This document shows positions 46,623-58,175 of a DNA stretch of 64,000 nt, piece by piece (the first letter of the stretch is position 1; every line of letters begins with the position of its first letter). The DNA lies in NCBI GenBank assembly GCA_050084985.1, contig JBITNC010000001.1:149420001-149484000 (forward strand). The letters are read 5' to 3'. The position numbers and the translations under genes are program-made. The notes below the pieces were generated by a model, which was not told where the DNA came from, made no database searches, and saw only the letters and a program-made list of their open reading frames with translations. The DNA is from Nageia nagi. Taxonomy: Eukaryota > Pinophyta.

Positions 46623-47500
46623 TGTTAACACATAAAAATGATTTTATGCTTTTAAATCAATAAATTAATGAAATATGCTTGGCTTAACTATATGTCTTGA
46701 ATGGATAAAAGTGACAATATCAATGTTTGGCTTGAATGAGAATATTGCATGGGTTATTTTGAATATTACATAAATTGTCTTGAATATTGCATGGTATATC
46801 TTGAGTATTGTGTGAATTATCTTGCTATTTGATGTATTTATCTTAAATCTTGTGAATTAACCTTATTTATGTGGATGCACGCCGACCTATGGGCGGTATT
46901 ACCTATATCTATATAAATAAGGGATCTAATAGTAAGTCCACAACAACAAGGATACACATGATCCCGCGTATGGTCTTGTAAGTGGCTACCCCCTAAGGTA
47001 TCTCTTGGTACCGCCTACAAGGCTGTGGTTTGTGTGCTTCCTTGCGCGAGCTATCCTGACATCTGCGATCAATTCTGATATTATACTGCTATCTGAGATA
47101 TCTATATTGAAGAACTGGACCTAACTGAGAGGTCAAAGCTATCAAGATAAGGCCGCCGGCGCTCCTTTGTGAACGGAAGAACACCGCCGGCGCTCTTATA
47201 TTACTGAAACGGACCGCCCGCGGTCCTCTTTTAGCATCATTGCAGGTTGCGACGCTGTTGGAAAGGTAGCTTATCATCAGTACATCGCTCATATCTACAT
47301 CTTCCGTTGTCAGGTACGTTCCGTGAGGTAAGTACACAAATCACGGTCTTGGTTGGTTACATTTACATTTCTGAATAGTTATATGTTGTTCATTGTGTAT
47401 CTAGAATAAATTGCTATCCGTAGCTAGAATACAGATAATATTGAGTTTGTAGATAACCCCCTATTTACTTATTTGCATTCTCAATTTTTATTTGTAAACA
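46623..47500 (+). repeat. E5 3' LTR
   Basis: 878 bases, same length and, by eye, same sequence as 38921-39798. It includes palindromic motif copies at 47151-47165, 47183-47195 and 47211-47226. Confidence 0.97.
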
Positions 47501-47505
47501 TGTAC
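47501..47505. other. E5 target-site duplication, right
   Basis: TGTAC, identical to 38916-38920. Confidence 0.95.
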
Positions 47506-49556
47506 ACTAAGAACTATGAATAACAAAAGCTCTAATTTATTTTCATTATAGCATCATGAATTCATACTACATGTAATGAATTTACAGAAACCCTAAAATA
47601 ATTGTACATATAAGAAATAATACAAAATGGTAGAATACCAAAATGCATAACTTGAACCCTAAATTTTATGCCATAAACTTTATGGAGATATAAGAAAGGA
47701 TATACATTAAATTGAATGAGAAGATCAATATCCAAGTTCTAGATAGCACCAACACCTTCAACCACCTCTTGATCTTTCTATAAATCTAAATGCACACCAC
47801 TATTTAGAGTGTTTTCAACCAATCCTAAGAATCCATGGATTGAAATAAAATTATTATAAATTGATAAGTTTTCAACCATGGTAATATTAAATGAATCCAT
47901 ACTTATGTCCAATAGAGTCAAATTATTTTTTGTATTGATTTATAGTGTTATTAAATGGATTTTCCTCATCATGATAGTTTGTGGCCTTTCTATATATGGT
48001 ACCTCTACCAAACAATCATAATTTATCATGATAAGGTAGTCCCTTGCAATCTACAACTTTCTATGAACTTGAACATCGATTGAACTAGAAAATAAATGCA
48101 TGGATAACCCATGACTTGACAAAAACTCTAAGGATAAATAGTGCTCAATCTAAATGAATGCCTCATAACATAGTCATACCTAATGAAATATATTTTGTAT
48201 TTCATTGCACTATGTCATGGATTCAATGGTGACGATGTGGGCTCAAATGATCCAAGGAAAATATCTTTACCAATGCAAATCCCACTATGGATTCCTAATA
48301 CAATAGATATCACAATGCAAACCTAGCATCAATTATAGGGATGGAACCTTTGCCATCCTATGTTGGAGATGGAGCCACAACACAATGGCTAGGACTTATC
48401 ATCATAACCCTTACCTTTCCAATCTCCACTTGCTATATTTTAGGTTTTTTATTAAGATTTTTGGCAATTAACATAGTTAAACGCTAGGTATTAGTATTCA
48501 TAAAATTAGATTTTAGATTCACTTAATAGTTCTTAGGTTTAACTAGCACTTACCACTAGATTAGTTTAGTGTTTAGTCATAATTTAGGTTAGCACTTAGT
48601 CTATAAGTTAGGTTAGATAGTTATTTTAGGTATTGTTTAAAATAATTTTGGTGATCTCTTCCTTTTATTTTAGGTATTGTTTAAAATAATTTTGGTTATC
48701 TCTTCCTTTTATTTTAGGTATTGCTTAAAATAATTTTGGTGATCTCTTACTTATAAACTCCTAGGTTTAGGATTACGCTCCAGGTTAAGACTACTAACAA
48801 ACTGGTTTCTTATTTTCTTGTAGGTTTATGTCCTATTGATGGAAAGAAATTTTTATTTTCCTAGATTTCTATTACAAACCTCTATATATGCAATATTATT
48901 AAACACTATGGATGCAATCTCATTAATGTAAATGTAGTACTTTAATCCAAAGTGGTATGATATCAAATCTTCCAATGCTATAATATAATACATTCAATGT
49001 AATTTTATCCTTGGTTTTGGATGCAACTTTGCAAAATGGTAATGAGATCATTTGTAACTATGTAATTATCCAAATACTAATAGTAATCTATGCAAGTATT
49101 ATTATCCTGATTGAAAATAGCTTTCCACCTACAAGTGGATTTCCTAATATTAATGGCATGTTGAAGTGCAAAGATGAAAATTTAAAATCTAAAATGCAAG
49201 GATGCATTAAGCAAAGTAATGTACAATAAAAGTGCATAGAATAGACCTCAAATACAAGTATACCATCCTCCTACCAATGAATATGCAAATACTATACAAT
49301 CATGAAACACCATAGTCCTCATCATCCAAAAGGAATGTATGCTTCCATTAATACCTCACAAGATAAAAAATGATATCAGTAGTATTAGTATCATGTAAGA
49401 TAATACCAAATAAGCACATAATGTAAACTAGAAATCAAAACACATAATATGCCATCATAAATTAATTGTAAAGAAAATCCATATCATAGTATCTAGAAAA
49501 TATAAAATCATAGCATATCATAATATATCATGATTGTCGTCTTGTGGGTCATGACA
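47506..49556 (-). repeat. E1 5' LTR, part 3
   Basis: Collinear with about 6779-8614 of the left LTR to the end atgaca. Contains a 44-bp tandem triplication at 48621-48752 that is single in the left copy. The frame 49011-49229 is chance. Confidence 0.8.
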
Positions 49557-49990
49557 CTTATCTTATAGTCATGCTCCCATACAACTTGAGAAAGGGATCA
49601 AAATGGATTAAAAGTACTTCAAAATAGCTTAAGAATTAAAAATGACTTCATTAATAGATTCCAAATGGCTTTGAGATGAAATTGAATTATGATCTTTCAT
49701 GTTCTATGAAATGGGTTACTCCCTCCATTTTTATTTTTCTACACATAATTTTTTTAAATTTTTAGGGTGATTTTTAACTACAATTAAAAATCATCATGTT
49801 AAATATATTATAGTTCTTTTGAATTATCATCAATTATTCAACCTCCATAAATAGTTTTACTATCATTATTATTTTAAGTGGATTCTAAATTGGTCGCTTA
49901 TGTTACATGATTATGGTTAATAATCGTCATAAAAAACCATTGTATTATTATTACCCTTAATGCCCCTTTTTGATGGTAGTGATTTTAAGG
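49557..49990. other. Flank between E1 and LINE fragment, no gene
   Basis: AT-rich, no similarity recognised. It could include the 3' tail of the LINE fragment to the right. Confidence 0.4.
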
Positions 49991-50330
49991 GACTAGTTAC
50001 ATTCCAATAATAAATGATTTACAATCTCTTCATGATTTTCACATATGTAGCATATGTTAGGGAATTGAAATTCTTTCTTTTGTAGAGTTTTTATTGTAAG
50101 AATTCTATTTTGTACTGTTAACCATGAGAATATGGTGGACTTTGGAATAGGTTTCCTAACCCATATTCTTTTCCATTGAAAACATCCTTTTGGCAGCATT
50201 TGTAACAAATAATATGTTGATTGTATTATAAAATATCATTCCTTTATTGTCCCCCATATTAGTCTATCCTTTTCCATGGATGAGCTTGTATAGTATGCTT
50301 TCATTTTATTATTAATCTTTTTAAAATACC
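49990..50330 (-). pseudogene. LINE (L1-type) ORF2 end, zf-RVT domain
   Basis: The minus frame 49993-50208 contains FQWKRIWVRKPIPKSTIFSW, then NRILTIKTLQKKEFQFPNIC and YICENHEEIVNHLLLECN. This is the zinc-binding zf-RVT region at the C-terminus of plant L1 reverse transcriptases (W-K-x-x-P-x-K-x-x-F-x-W-L, then CxxC...H...C). Only this end is preserved; the RT itself is absent. Confidence 0.8.
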
Positions 50331-50413
50331 TTTGAAGCCTTTTCTATTTTACCTTTCTCTTATCTATATCAAGTTAGTTATTGAATATAATACCATAATT
50401 TTCTAACAACTTG

Positions 50414-50914
50414 TTATGATCCCAAATTGATAGATCATGCTCAAACATACCCTATGAGAGGGAAGTTTATCCAAAAGCTCCATATTTGGCCAATTGTACT
50501 CAAAAATACAAAAATATCCCAATGTACATTATTAGAAGATAAAATTGCAAAAAATAACTAAAAATTGCACTAGAAACCCAACCTCGCACTTAAGAGCAAA
50601 AATGAGATTTTAACAATAAAATAATTACTCCAAATCCAACTTCTAAGCAAAAGAGGATAGTTACAACAAAATGATAGAAATATTGTATTTATATTGATAT
50701 AATAATGGTATAAGCACAAATATAATAAATACTTTTGGACCTAAGTAGCTTGCACCAAGACTACCTCCAATAGGGTTATTTTGGATGGCTCCAAGGTCTC
50801 AACAATCACATTAACAACAACACTAAGCCTAGGGATTTTCTACTCCTTTATGATGGAACCAACAGTGTTCCTCTCCCAAATAGATAGAGTAATCTTGAGG
50901 CAAGCCTTCTATCA
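50414..50914 (-). repeat. E4 3' LTR, part 1
   Basis: Collinear with 62587-63003 and 63731-63820 (atgatcccaaa, then ttggccaattgtactc, then ccaatagggttattttgg, then tgatggaaccaac). Stops at the E3 target TATCA and resumes at 58573. Confidence 0.85.
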
Positions 50915-51306
50915 TGTCAAGATCCTATATCCTAACATTTACCTAGATTATAGGAGTTAATTAATTAGAATATTGACTTATATTAAATCTAAGGTGAATT
51001 GACATATTTGTAAGATGAATCACCATTTTGTATTAAATATTTGATTAGGGTTAAGGTAGGTAGAAATATAAATATGTGTGGGAATAGAATAGTTATTAGC
51101 TTGGAAAATATATTATTTGATTTTTAAGGATGTAGCCCCCTCTAAGTGGCTCATTATTCATTTTAGTTATTCAGTAGAGTGATCATGTTACTATCTTTCT
51201 CTATTCAAATTCATATTGCTTGTTGTTATGAGATTAGATTACATTCAATTCATATTTCATTATTATTTGGATTGAATCCCATATAGGAACTTGTAGCTTC
51301 CTAACA
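50915..51306 (+). repeat. E3 5' LTR
   Basis: Begins tgtcaagatcctatatccta and ends gcttcctaaca. Equal in length to the 3' LTR, with a moderate number of substitutions. Confidence 0.92.
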
Positions 51307-51308
51307 TT

Positions 51309-51320
51309 TGGTATCAAAGC
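51309..51320 (+). other. E3 primer-binding site
   Basis: TGGTATCAAAGC, initiator tRNA-Met type, two bases after the LTR. Confidence 0.85.
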
Positions 51321-52380
51321 TCTGATTTTGGTACCTATGGGCAGAGTGAGGATCGAAATTGTATATTTCTAACTAAAATGCTACTAAAAATTTTCCAGAT
51401 TATCAAGGTTGCATTGAGTTGAAAACCTATATTTTTCCCATTTTACAACCAAAACTCTGCTAAAACATTTTTATAAATTTGGTTGCATTCTTCCACCATA
51501 GTTTGTGACCTTCTTTCATACCACACCATTCCTGTATCATGCCCTTCTACCCATTCATCTCTTTCCTATGCATCAACCTTCATACTGCAAGTCACTACCA
51601 TTTCTGAAACAACCATTTTTCTTTATCAAACCTTATTTTCCTTACCATAAATAGCAACTACTAAAATGGGTAAAAACATTGAAGGTCATTATCTTTCAAA
51701 CCATGAGGAATTAGGCCATTCTAACAAAGTTGATTCGTTACCTATAGTAATGATTTTTAAGAAAATTAAAAAGAGTATAAATTTCCAGAGATTATCAATT
51801 TTGTTTCAAGAACAAAAAAAGGCAATTTGGTAAATTAAGGGGTTTTTTATATAGGTACCCAAAATCTATAAAAATATATTGTTAATAGTATCAATAACAT
51901 CTTACCATTGTTTATTTTGTATAGAATAGGATGTTTAATATCCTACATGGAATCCACAACTTGGACCCAATTCTATACATAAGCTATTCCAAAACAATTC
52001 AACTACCACAACTATAGCATTGCAATCTAAGGTCTCTATAGGAAACTCATTTATTTCCTTTCTTTATAATAAAATATCTCCTAAAGCCATCTATTATTTT
52101 TTGTTTACCACCAAAAACTTCTCTAGCAGTTTCTATTTCTCTAATCTCTCCCTCACTTAGTCTTCCAACCTACCTTTGTCTAACATCAAGCTTTTTTGAA
52201 ATACTCCTTGTGATTCTACAATTACCTCTAAGGATTTGAATTTTATCAAATTCATACATGTTATCTAGCAAAGGAGTTTTTCATGTCTTTTTAGGAGTTA
52301 CCTATTTCCATCCATCATTCAGTCGTTACTTTTCTAGTAAGTCTTTCTTGTGAACATTCTTTTCTATATTTTCTTCAATG
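51321..52380. other. E3 leader, no gene
   Basis: AT-rich. I see no gag here. Part of it probably belongs to the LINE insertion that follows. Confidence 0.4.
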
Positions 52381-52559
52381 GTGATCAAATCTAGGGTAGA
52401 GTCATTATTATTACAATTTTTTATTATTAACAAAGCTACATTAGATGTACTAACTTCATCATCTATGATTACCAAATCTAGGGATCCAAAAGTTGATTAT
52501 GATGCAAGTGCCTTTTCAATGTTGGTCACATCTTTGATTGATTTTTCATCTTCATTTGA

Positions 52560-53340
52560 AGCATTCTGATTATCATTACTACATTGGTAATGTGTAGCCT
52601 CACTTTTATTTGTATCCTCCACCACTATTTTCCCACACATATTATTCTAATTATGTTCATCTTGATGAAATTTTGGTCTCCATACTTGTTGGATAGGATA
52701 TAAGTTACTGTTATGCCCAACCTGATTGCATACTGAGCATAGGAAGTTGTTTCTTTCAAATTGTATTTCCTAAAACCACTCTCTTAAGTTCAATTTGAGT
52801 GTGATATGCTTTGGTATATTAACCCCATATTCAACCATCACATAGAATCTTGCCTCTATAATTATTGTGCAAGCTTTTATGACTTCATCCATTGTAATTA
52901 AATTTCTAAAGGACCTTGCAATTCCTTTAAAAACTTTCCGATTCTAGAATTCAAAAGGTAGGTGTAGAAGGATGACCTAAATTGGAGCATTCATTAGTTT
53001 GGCCTTGGTATGATTGAACCATGGCTATCATTTCACCAATAACAATCCTTGCCTCCCATAAAACCATAGTTGGATCAAGATATAATCTCGATCATTTGCA
53101 TTATCAAAGACAAACATAAGGTAATCATTGGGCATAGAGATAATCTCTATCTTTCCTTTGATTTTCCATTTCACTTTAGCACATTTTCAAAACAAACTAA
53201 TATTTTATTTTACACCATGTAGCTTGCAAACTAGACTGAATCTTCCTTTATCCATAGACTAGTTAATAATATCCTTTGGAACCCTAATACATATCTTCCC
53301 CCCTCCTTTTAGCTTTGATCAAGGGTCTTATGTCCATCGT
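52560..53340 (-). pseudogene. LINE ORF1 remnant (DUF4283 and zinc knuckle)
   Basis: Minus-strand reading shows the RNA-binding DUF4283 type common in plant L1 ORF1: MPNDYLMFVFDNANDRDYI near 53120, a WFYGRQGLLL block, MDEVIKACTIIIEARFYVMV near 52870, then the knuckle CSVCNQVGHNSNLYP near 52720. In the knuckle the fourth ligand is Y instead of C. Stops interrupt it. It is unrelated in position to E3 gag and sits in opposite orientation, so it is an insertion into, or captured by, the E3 leader. Confidence 0.75.
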
Positions 53341-53930
53341 AGCTTCTTATGAGAAGAGGCTATGCCAAAATCTTCAAGGTTCCTCCATTATTTACTCTAT
53401 AATTAGTGATAGTAGCCCATCTATGCCACTACCCCTCATCTTGAGCTATCTGATCGAATCCCCTCAAAACCCTTTAGGCTAGAAAAAACCCTACAATAAA
53501 TGAGGTCATAGTAGGTAGATCCCTCACCACCCTGTGCTCAAAAGCCTAGATTATTTGAAGTTGCCTCCTTGCCTACTAACACTTAATCTACCTAGCAAAG
53601 TCTACCAAGGGCAAGGCCCTCACCCTCATGACTAATCCTGCTTGATACCAAAAAGCTCACTCACCTCTAAACATCATCATTTTTGGACCTATCTTATTCT
53701 AATTATTTTTTATGCTCATAATTTTTATATATATCACCCATACACTTTTTTAGTTTTTAAAAATAACAGTTTCTAAAAATACTAGTTCCTCAAATAATAA
53801 TATTGCTGACAGCCAAAGATCCTTATATATGGAGAAATTATCATAGTGAATGGACCATATGGTAGACCTACTTGGTGATGTATGAGATCAAAAACTTAAT
53901 ATAAGTGATAACTTACACTTATAGCAATAT
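53341..53930. other. E3 leader, no gene recognised
   Basis: Somewhat richer in C up to 53650, possibly the 5' end of the LINE sequence. Nothing coding recognised. Confidence 0.35.
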
Positions 53931-53934
53931 GGAT

Positions 53935-54880
53935 CGAAATATTCAACTTATTCAATAAGAAACAATTAATAATACATCCTCAATTGCAAGTGGATCGAGT
54001 CAATCTCAACCATATAGTGGTCACAACTTCAATATATCTCAAGGATCAAAAAAAGCCTTTATTCTTCCATGTACGATCTACTTGGACTTTCCAAGATTTG
54101 ATGGTGATGATCCCATTAGCTGGTTGTTAGTAGGCCAAGCAATATTTCTCCTTAAATCAAATACCTAAAGCTCAAAATATCAACCTCACCTATTTTCATC
54201 AAGAGAGCAAAGACATCTAATGATACCAATGGTTTGAACAGAAAAATGATACCCTATCCTAGGGGGATTTCACCCAAAATCTCCTTATTAGATTTGGCCA
54301 TAGTGATTTTGAATATTTCATTGATGCACTCACTAAATTACACCAAATGACTACAGTAAGAGAATACCAAATTGAATTTGAAAAGCTTGCTAATCACACT
54401 GAAGTATTAGATGAGGTATTATTTCATAGTTATTTCATTAGTGGGCTAAATAAATTCAAGTGGAAGTCAAAATGTTCAATCCTAGCAACATGAACGCAGC
54501 AATAGGGCTCACCAAATTAGTGAAGGATAAGTTTAGCGAACAATGAAAACACACCAAGAAACCCGCTTGGAAATTAAAAACTTCTCAAAGAGGTCATAAG
54601 CCACCATACTCCCTATCGGTTAAGATACTAACTCTTGCTAAGATGGAGGAGCATAAGAAAAAAAAGCTTTGTTATAATTATGATGAAAAATTTACACTAG
54701 GCCATAGTTGTGCCACTCAAAAATTATATGTCCTAGATGTGGATGCCCTTGTGGAACCACCAGAAGATGCCTTTGAGGATGCAGTGGCAAATATCGAAGA
54801 GGAATTAGACCAACCTACTAAAGTTGTACCTAAAATTTTTGCAATACCCTCTATGAGTTTACATCTCCATAGATCATGAA
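53935..54880 (+). pseudogene. E3 gag remnant
   Basis: Plus-strand reading gives YLDFPRFDGDDPISWLL near 54080, the conserved gag start of this lineage (LPRFDGxDPxxW). Broken helical blocks follow. At 54643-54879 is the zinc region EEHKKKKLCYNYDEKFTLGHS, a CX2CX...GH motif in which the second cysteine reads as N-Y, so it is damaged. An acidic linker precedes the protease. Capsid and RNA-binding function is lost. Confidence 0.8.
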
Positions 54881-54889
54881 AGTTTAGGG

Positions 54890-55200
54890 ATATTTTAAGG
54901 GGAAAATATTAATAATATTGCTTGATTCACTCATAATTTTATGGATATTGACTTGGAAAAAAAGACCCACTCTTATATCTACCCATAGAATAATTTTGAG
55001 GTCTTGAATGGGAATGGAGGAAAAATTGCTTACAAATGGTGGTGTTGTAATATCAAGCTCAGTATTGGTGACTACAAGATGCAAAGTGATATGTATGCTC
55101 TACCATTAGGTGGTTTTGATGTGGTCCTTGGTATACAATGGTTGATAACACAAGGCCCTATTCTCTAGGATTTTCATGAGCTATGGATGTAATTCAAGGT
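54890..55200 (+). pseudogene. E3 protease remnant
   Basis: DSL and a shifted THNFMDIDLEK near 54925-54955 correspond to the DSGSTHNF active-site region. MYALPLGGFDVVLGIQWL near 55090-55140 is the conserved C-terminal block. Confidence 0.7.
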
Positions 55201-55539
55201 GGGAGAGTACAAATATACTCTTAAAGGACTTAATGTAGGACAATCACAAATTATCAATTTCCATTGCATGGAGAAGTTATTGAAGAAAGGAGGTAAAGGA
55301 CTGGTGGGAAAACTATTCTCTATTCAGCTAGCCTTACAAAAATCAAAAGAAGGATAGGAATTACAATAGATACTTTCTCATCATACTAGTATCTTTGAGG
55401 AATCCTATGGGTAGTCACCCCATCACCCCCATGACCATGTAATTCAATTGATTCCCAACATTCTCCTTACTGTTATCCCTACTTATAGAAAGATGAAATA
55501 GAAAAGCTTTTCTAATACATGTTAAAAGTCAGGATCATT

Positions 55540-56110
55540 TTCCCCTGTGTGAGTCCTTACTCTTTTCCTGTTCTATTGGTTTGTAAGAAAGATGGGATCT
55601 AATAGATGTGCATTGATTTTGAAGCTCTGTACAAAATCACCATCAAGGATAAGTTTCCCATTCTTATCATTGATGAATTGTTAGATGAACTACATGGTGC
55701 CAAATATTTCTCCAAATTAGATTTTTGATTTAGGTACCATCAAATTCAGCTTCATGAAGAAGACATCCCCAAAACTACTTGTTGCATGCATGAAGGCCAG
55801 TGAGTTTCTAGTTATGTCATTCAACCTTACTAATGTTGCTTCCACCTTCCAGAGTTTAATGAACCAAGTATTTTTCCCTTATCTTCAAAAAATTATTTTA
55901 GTTTTCTTTGATGACATTTTTATCTACAACAAAACTTGGGAGGATCACTTGTCCCAATAAGATCAAACCTTGTAACTTCTCTAAGAGAAATAGTTATTTG
56001 CCAAGCACTCTAAATTTTTCTTTGTCTACCAAGAGCTCAAGTACCTTGGGCATATTATTTCAAAATAAGGTGTCAAGGTGAACCCACTAAAGATTGAGGA
56101 TATGAAAACA
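55540..56110 (+). pseudogene. E3 reverse transcriptase remnant
   Basis: [20 protein letters not shown], then [13 protein letters not shown], then VMSFNLTNVASTFQSLMNQV and ILVFFDDIFIYNKTWEDHL (55754-55960). The catalytic FFDD box is intact, but stops occur on both sides. Confidence 0.85.
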
Positions 56111-56149
56111 TGGCCTCTTCCCAAATCCTTGAAATGATTATGAGGCTTC

Positions 56150-56700
56150 CTTGGATTGACAAGGTATTACTGTAAGTTTGTGAAATATTATGGAAAGATT
56201 GTAGCACTACTTATGGCTTTGCTCAAGATGAATGCCTTCAGTTGGTCAGTAATTGTAGAAGAATCCTTTCATCAACTAAAGGCTACCATGTTCTCTACCC
56301 CAGTATTGGCCATGCTAAATTTATCCAAGATATTCATCATTAAGAGTGATGCATCTAGGGTTGAAATTGGAGCCATGCTGATGCAATAAAGGAAACCCCT
56401 AGCCTTCATAAGAAAACCCCTCTAAGGTAGAAATTAGTTAAATCTACCTATGAAAAAGAAATGCTTGCAATTATTCATGTTGTTCAAATTTGGAGACCCT
56501 ATCTCATTAGCTACCATTTTATCATCCAAATAGACCATCATAGTTTGAAATACTTCCTAGAACAATGCATCTCCACCTTAGAATAGCAAAAATGGATTCC
56601 TAAACTCTTCAGGTATGACTATGAGATTATGTATAAAAAGGGTAGTGAGAGTGTAGTTGTTGATGCTCTTTCTTGAAACTTTGAGGAGCCTATGGCACTT
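56150..56700 (+). pseudogene. E3 RNase H remnant
   Basis: The frame 56156-56389 holds the RT connection (RYYCKFVKYYGKIVALLMAL) and IIKSDASRVEIGAMLMQ, the first RNase H block. A KKGSE..V..VVDALS-like end is near 56640-56680. Confidence 0.8.
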
Positions 56701-56859
56701 TATACCCTTTTATTCCCAATACCTTAATGGCTTGATTGAGTTAAATAAGAATGGCTCATGGAGATATTTACCCACTCAATGATTCAACAACTACATATTA
56801 ATCTGACGAGATAACCTCCCTTCTCCTGGCATGAGGGAATTATACACTTCAAAGGTCAT

Positions 56860-57660
56860 ATTGCACTACCTACAAACTCTTCCTCTCATGAGCTGATACC
56901 TCAAGAGTTACATGTTGCACCAACAACTAACCATTATGTATTTTTAAATACCTATTGATGAGTGCTTTGATCCTTTTATTAGCCAATTATGAAACATGAT
57001 ATTAAAAAGTTTATATCTGAATGTGATGTTTATTAGGGATAGAAAGGTAAGATAGCGGGTACCGTAGGATTGCTTCATCCTCTACCTATACCAAAGTGAA
57101 CCTAGACATATATATTAATGGATTTTATTAAAGGCCTTCCAAAATCATATGGGAAAGCTATTATCATAATGGTAGTGGATAAACTTTCCAAGTATGCTTT
57201 TACCTCTTGGTACATCCATACAAGGTTGTCAATATTGCACAACTTTTTTTCAATAATATTTTAAAACTCTATAGCATGCCATACACCATTGTTAGTGACT
57301 GTGATTCAATATTCACCAGCAAATTTTGGTAGGAATATTCAAACTCCAAGGTTCTCAACTCAATATGAGCTAAGCTTATCACCCTCAAATGGATGGTTAG
57401 ATCAAGATTGTTAATAAATGCTGGGAGAAATATCCTTATTATTTTGCATTAGTCCAATAATTCTATTAGGTAAAATGGATCCATTTAGTTGAATGGTGGT
57501 ATTATACTTCATATCATACTTCCATAAAGATGATCCCTTATGAATCCCTGTATGGCTAACCCCCACCCAAAATCATCTCTTATATCTCAGGCAGCACCAA
57601 TGTCCAAGTAGTAGACTCCACCTTAACTAATTAAGGAGACATAATTTGCATCCTTCAAGA
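56860..57660 (+). pseudogene. E3 integrase remnant
   Basis: An HHCC-type zinc region near 56900-57040, then LLHPLPIPK and MDFIKGLPKSYGKAIIIMVV with DKLSKYAF at 57065-57210. The DFIKGLP block keeps the first catalytic aspartate. Downstream SDCDSIFTS-like and QTDGQ-like sites are degraded. Confidence 0.75.
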
Positions 57661-57699
57661 AAATATTCAAGTGGCTTAGCACCAAATGAAATAACAAGT

Positions 57700-58060
57700 T
57701 GATCAACAATAGGTCAAAAGGCAATTACAAGAAGGAGACATGGTTTTTCTACAGCTTCAACCATACCAATAGATATCTCTCAAATTAAAAGGCCCCCAAA
57801 ACTTAGCCCCATGATTTTACAAGCCTTATAAAATACTCCAATGCATTGGACTTGCAGCATACAAGTTGGCACTCCTAGCATTCTCAAATATTCATCTTGT
57901 TTTTCATGTCTTTTCTTAAGCAAGTGCTAGGCTCTCAAGCCATAGTTCAGATTGAACTACCTGAATTCATTAAGGAGGGGTCCATCATGGTTGAAGCTAA
58001 GATTATTATAGATTGATGCACATGCTAGATTTGCAACCATACTATTACTGAAGTTCTAAT
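57700..58060 (+). pseudogene. E3 integrase C-terminus, chromodomain region
   Basis: DMVFLQLQPYQ at 57738 and KLKGPQNLAP, then a FYKPYKILQCIGLAAYKLAL-type run and HLVFHVF to 57910: the C-terminal integrase module that precedes the chromodomain in plant chromoviruses. A chromodomain itself is not clearly readable. Confidence 0.7.
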
Positions 58061-58175
58061 CTAGTGGCATGGATTAGCTTCTAAGGATGCAGCTTGAAAG
58101 ACACTTCATGAACTTTAGCAATAATTTTCTAATTTTTAGCTTTAAGTACAAAGCTCCTTTTTAATAGGGATGGCA

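Larger units (their letters stand above)
38921..47500 (+). mobile_element. E5: young non-autonomous Ty3/gypsy (Tat-like) element with antisense PMD gene
   Basis: 8580 bases with 878-base LTRs at both ends, TG...CA termini, 5-bp target duplication TGTAC, a tRNA-Trp-type primer site, gag and a purine tract. There is no protease, RT, RNase H or integrase sequence anywhere inside. In their place are an antisense gene for a Plant Mobile Domain protein and about 2 kb of tandem repeats. Gag-only elements and antisense PMD genes in Tat-lineage elements are both known types. The LTRs look identical by eye, and the element keeps many CG dinucleotides unlike the decayed surroundings, so the insertion is recent. 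Mobility would depend on proteins from another element. Confidence 0.93.
3286..49556 (-). mobile_element. E1: long Ty3/gypsy chromovirus-like element with about 5.3-kb LTRs, multiply invaded
   Basis: The unit at 3286-8614 is repeated, with interruptions, at 26332-49556. Between the copies, on the minus strand, lie remnants of gag, protease, reverse transcriptase, RNase H and integrase in the normal order. A purine tract abuts the left copy and a weak tRNA-Met-like primer site abuts the right copy, which fixes the orientation. LTR ends in minus orientation are TGTCATGACC and TTACA. The candidate target duplication is imperfect: CTTAT follows the right end and CTTAC lies one base outside the left end. 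Later insertions sit at 16789-25587 (E2), 28067-37901 and 38921-47500 (E5). All coding frames are broken. Confidence 0.75.

Noticed and set aside
45568-46628. Frames over the tandem arrays
   Set aside because: Repetitive peptides produced by 54-bp and 96-bp periods, both divisible by three.
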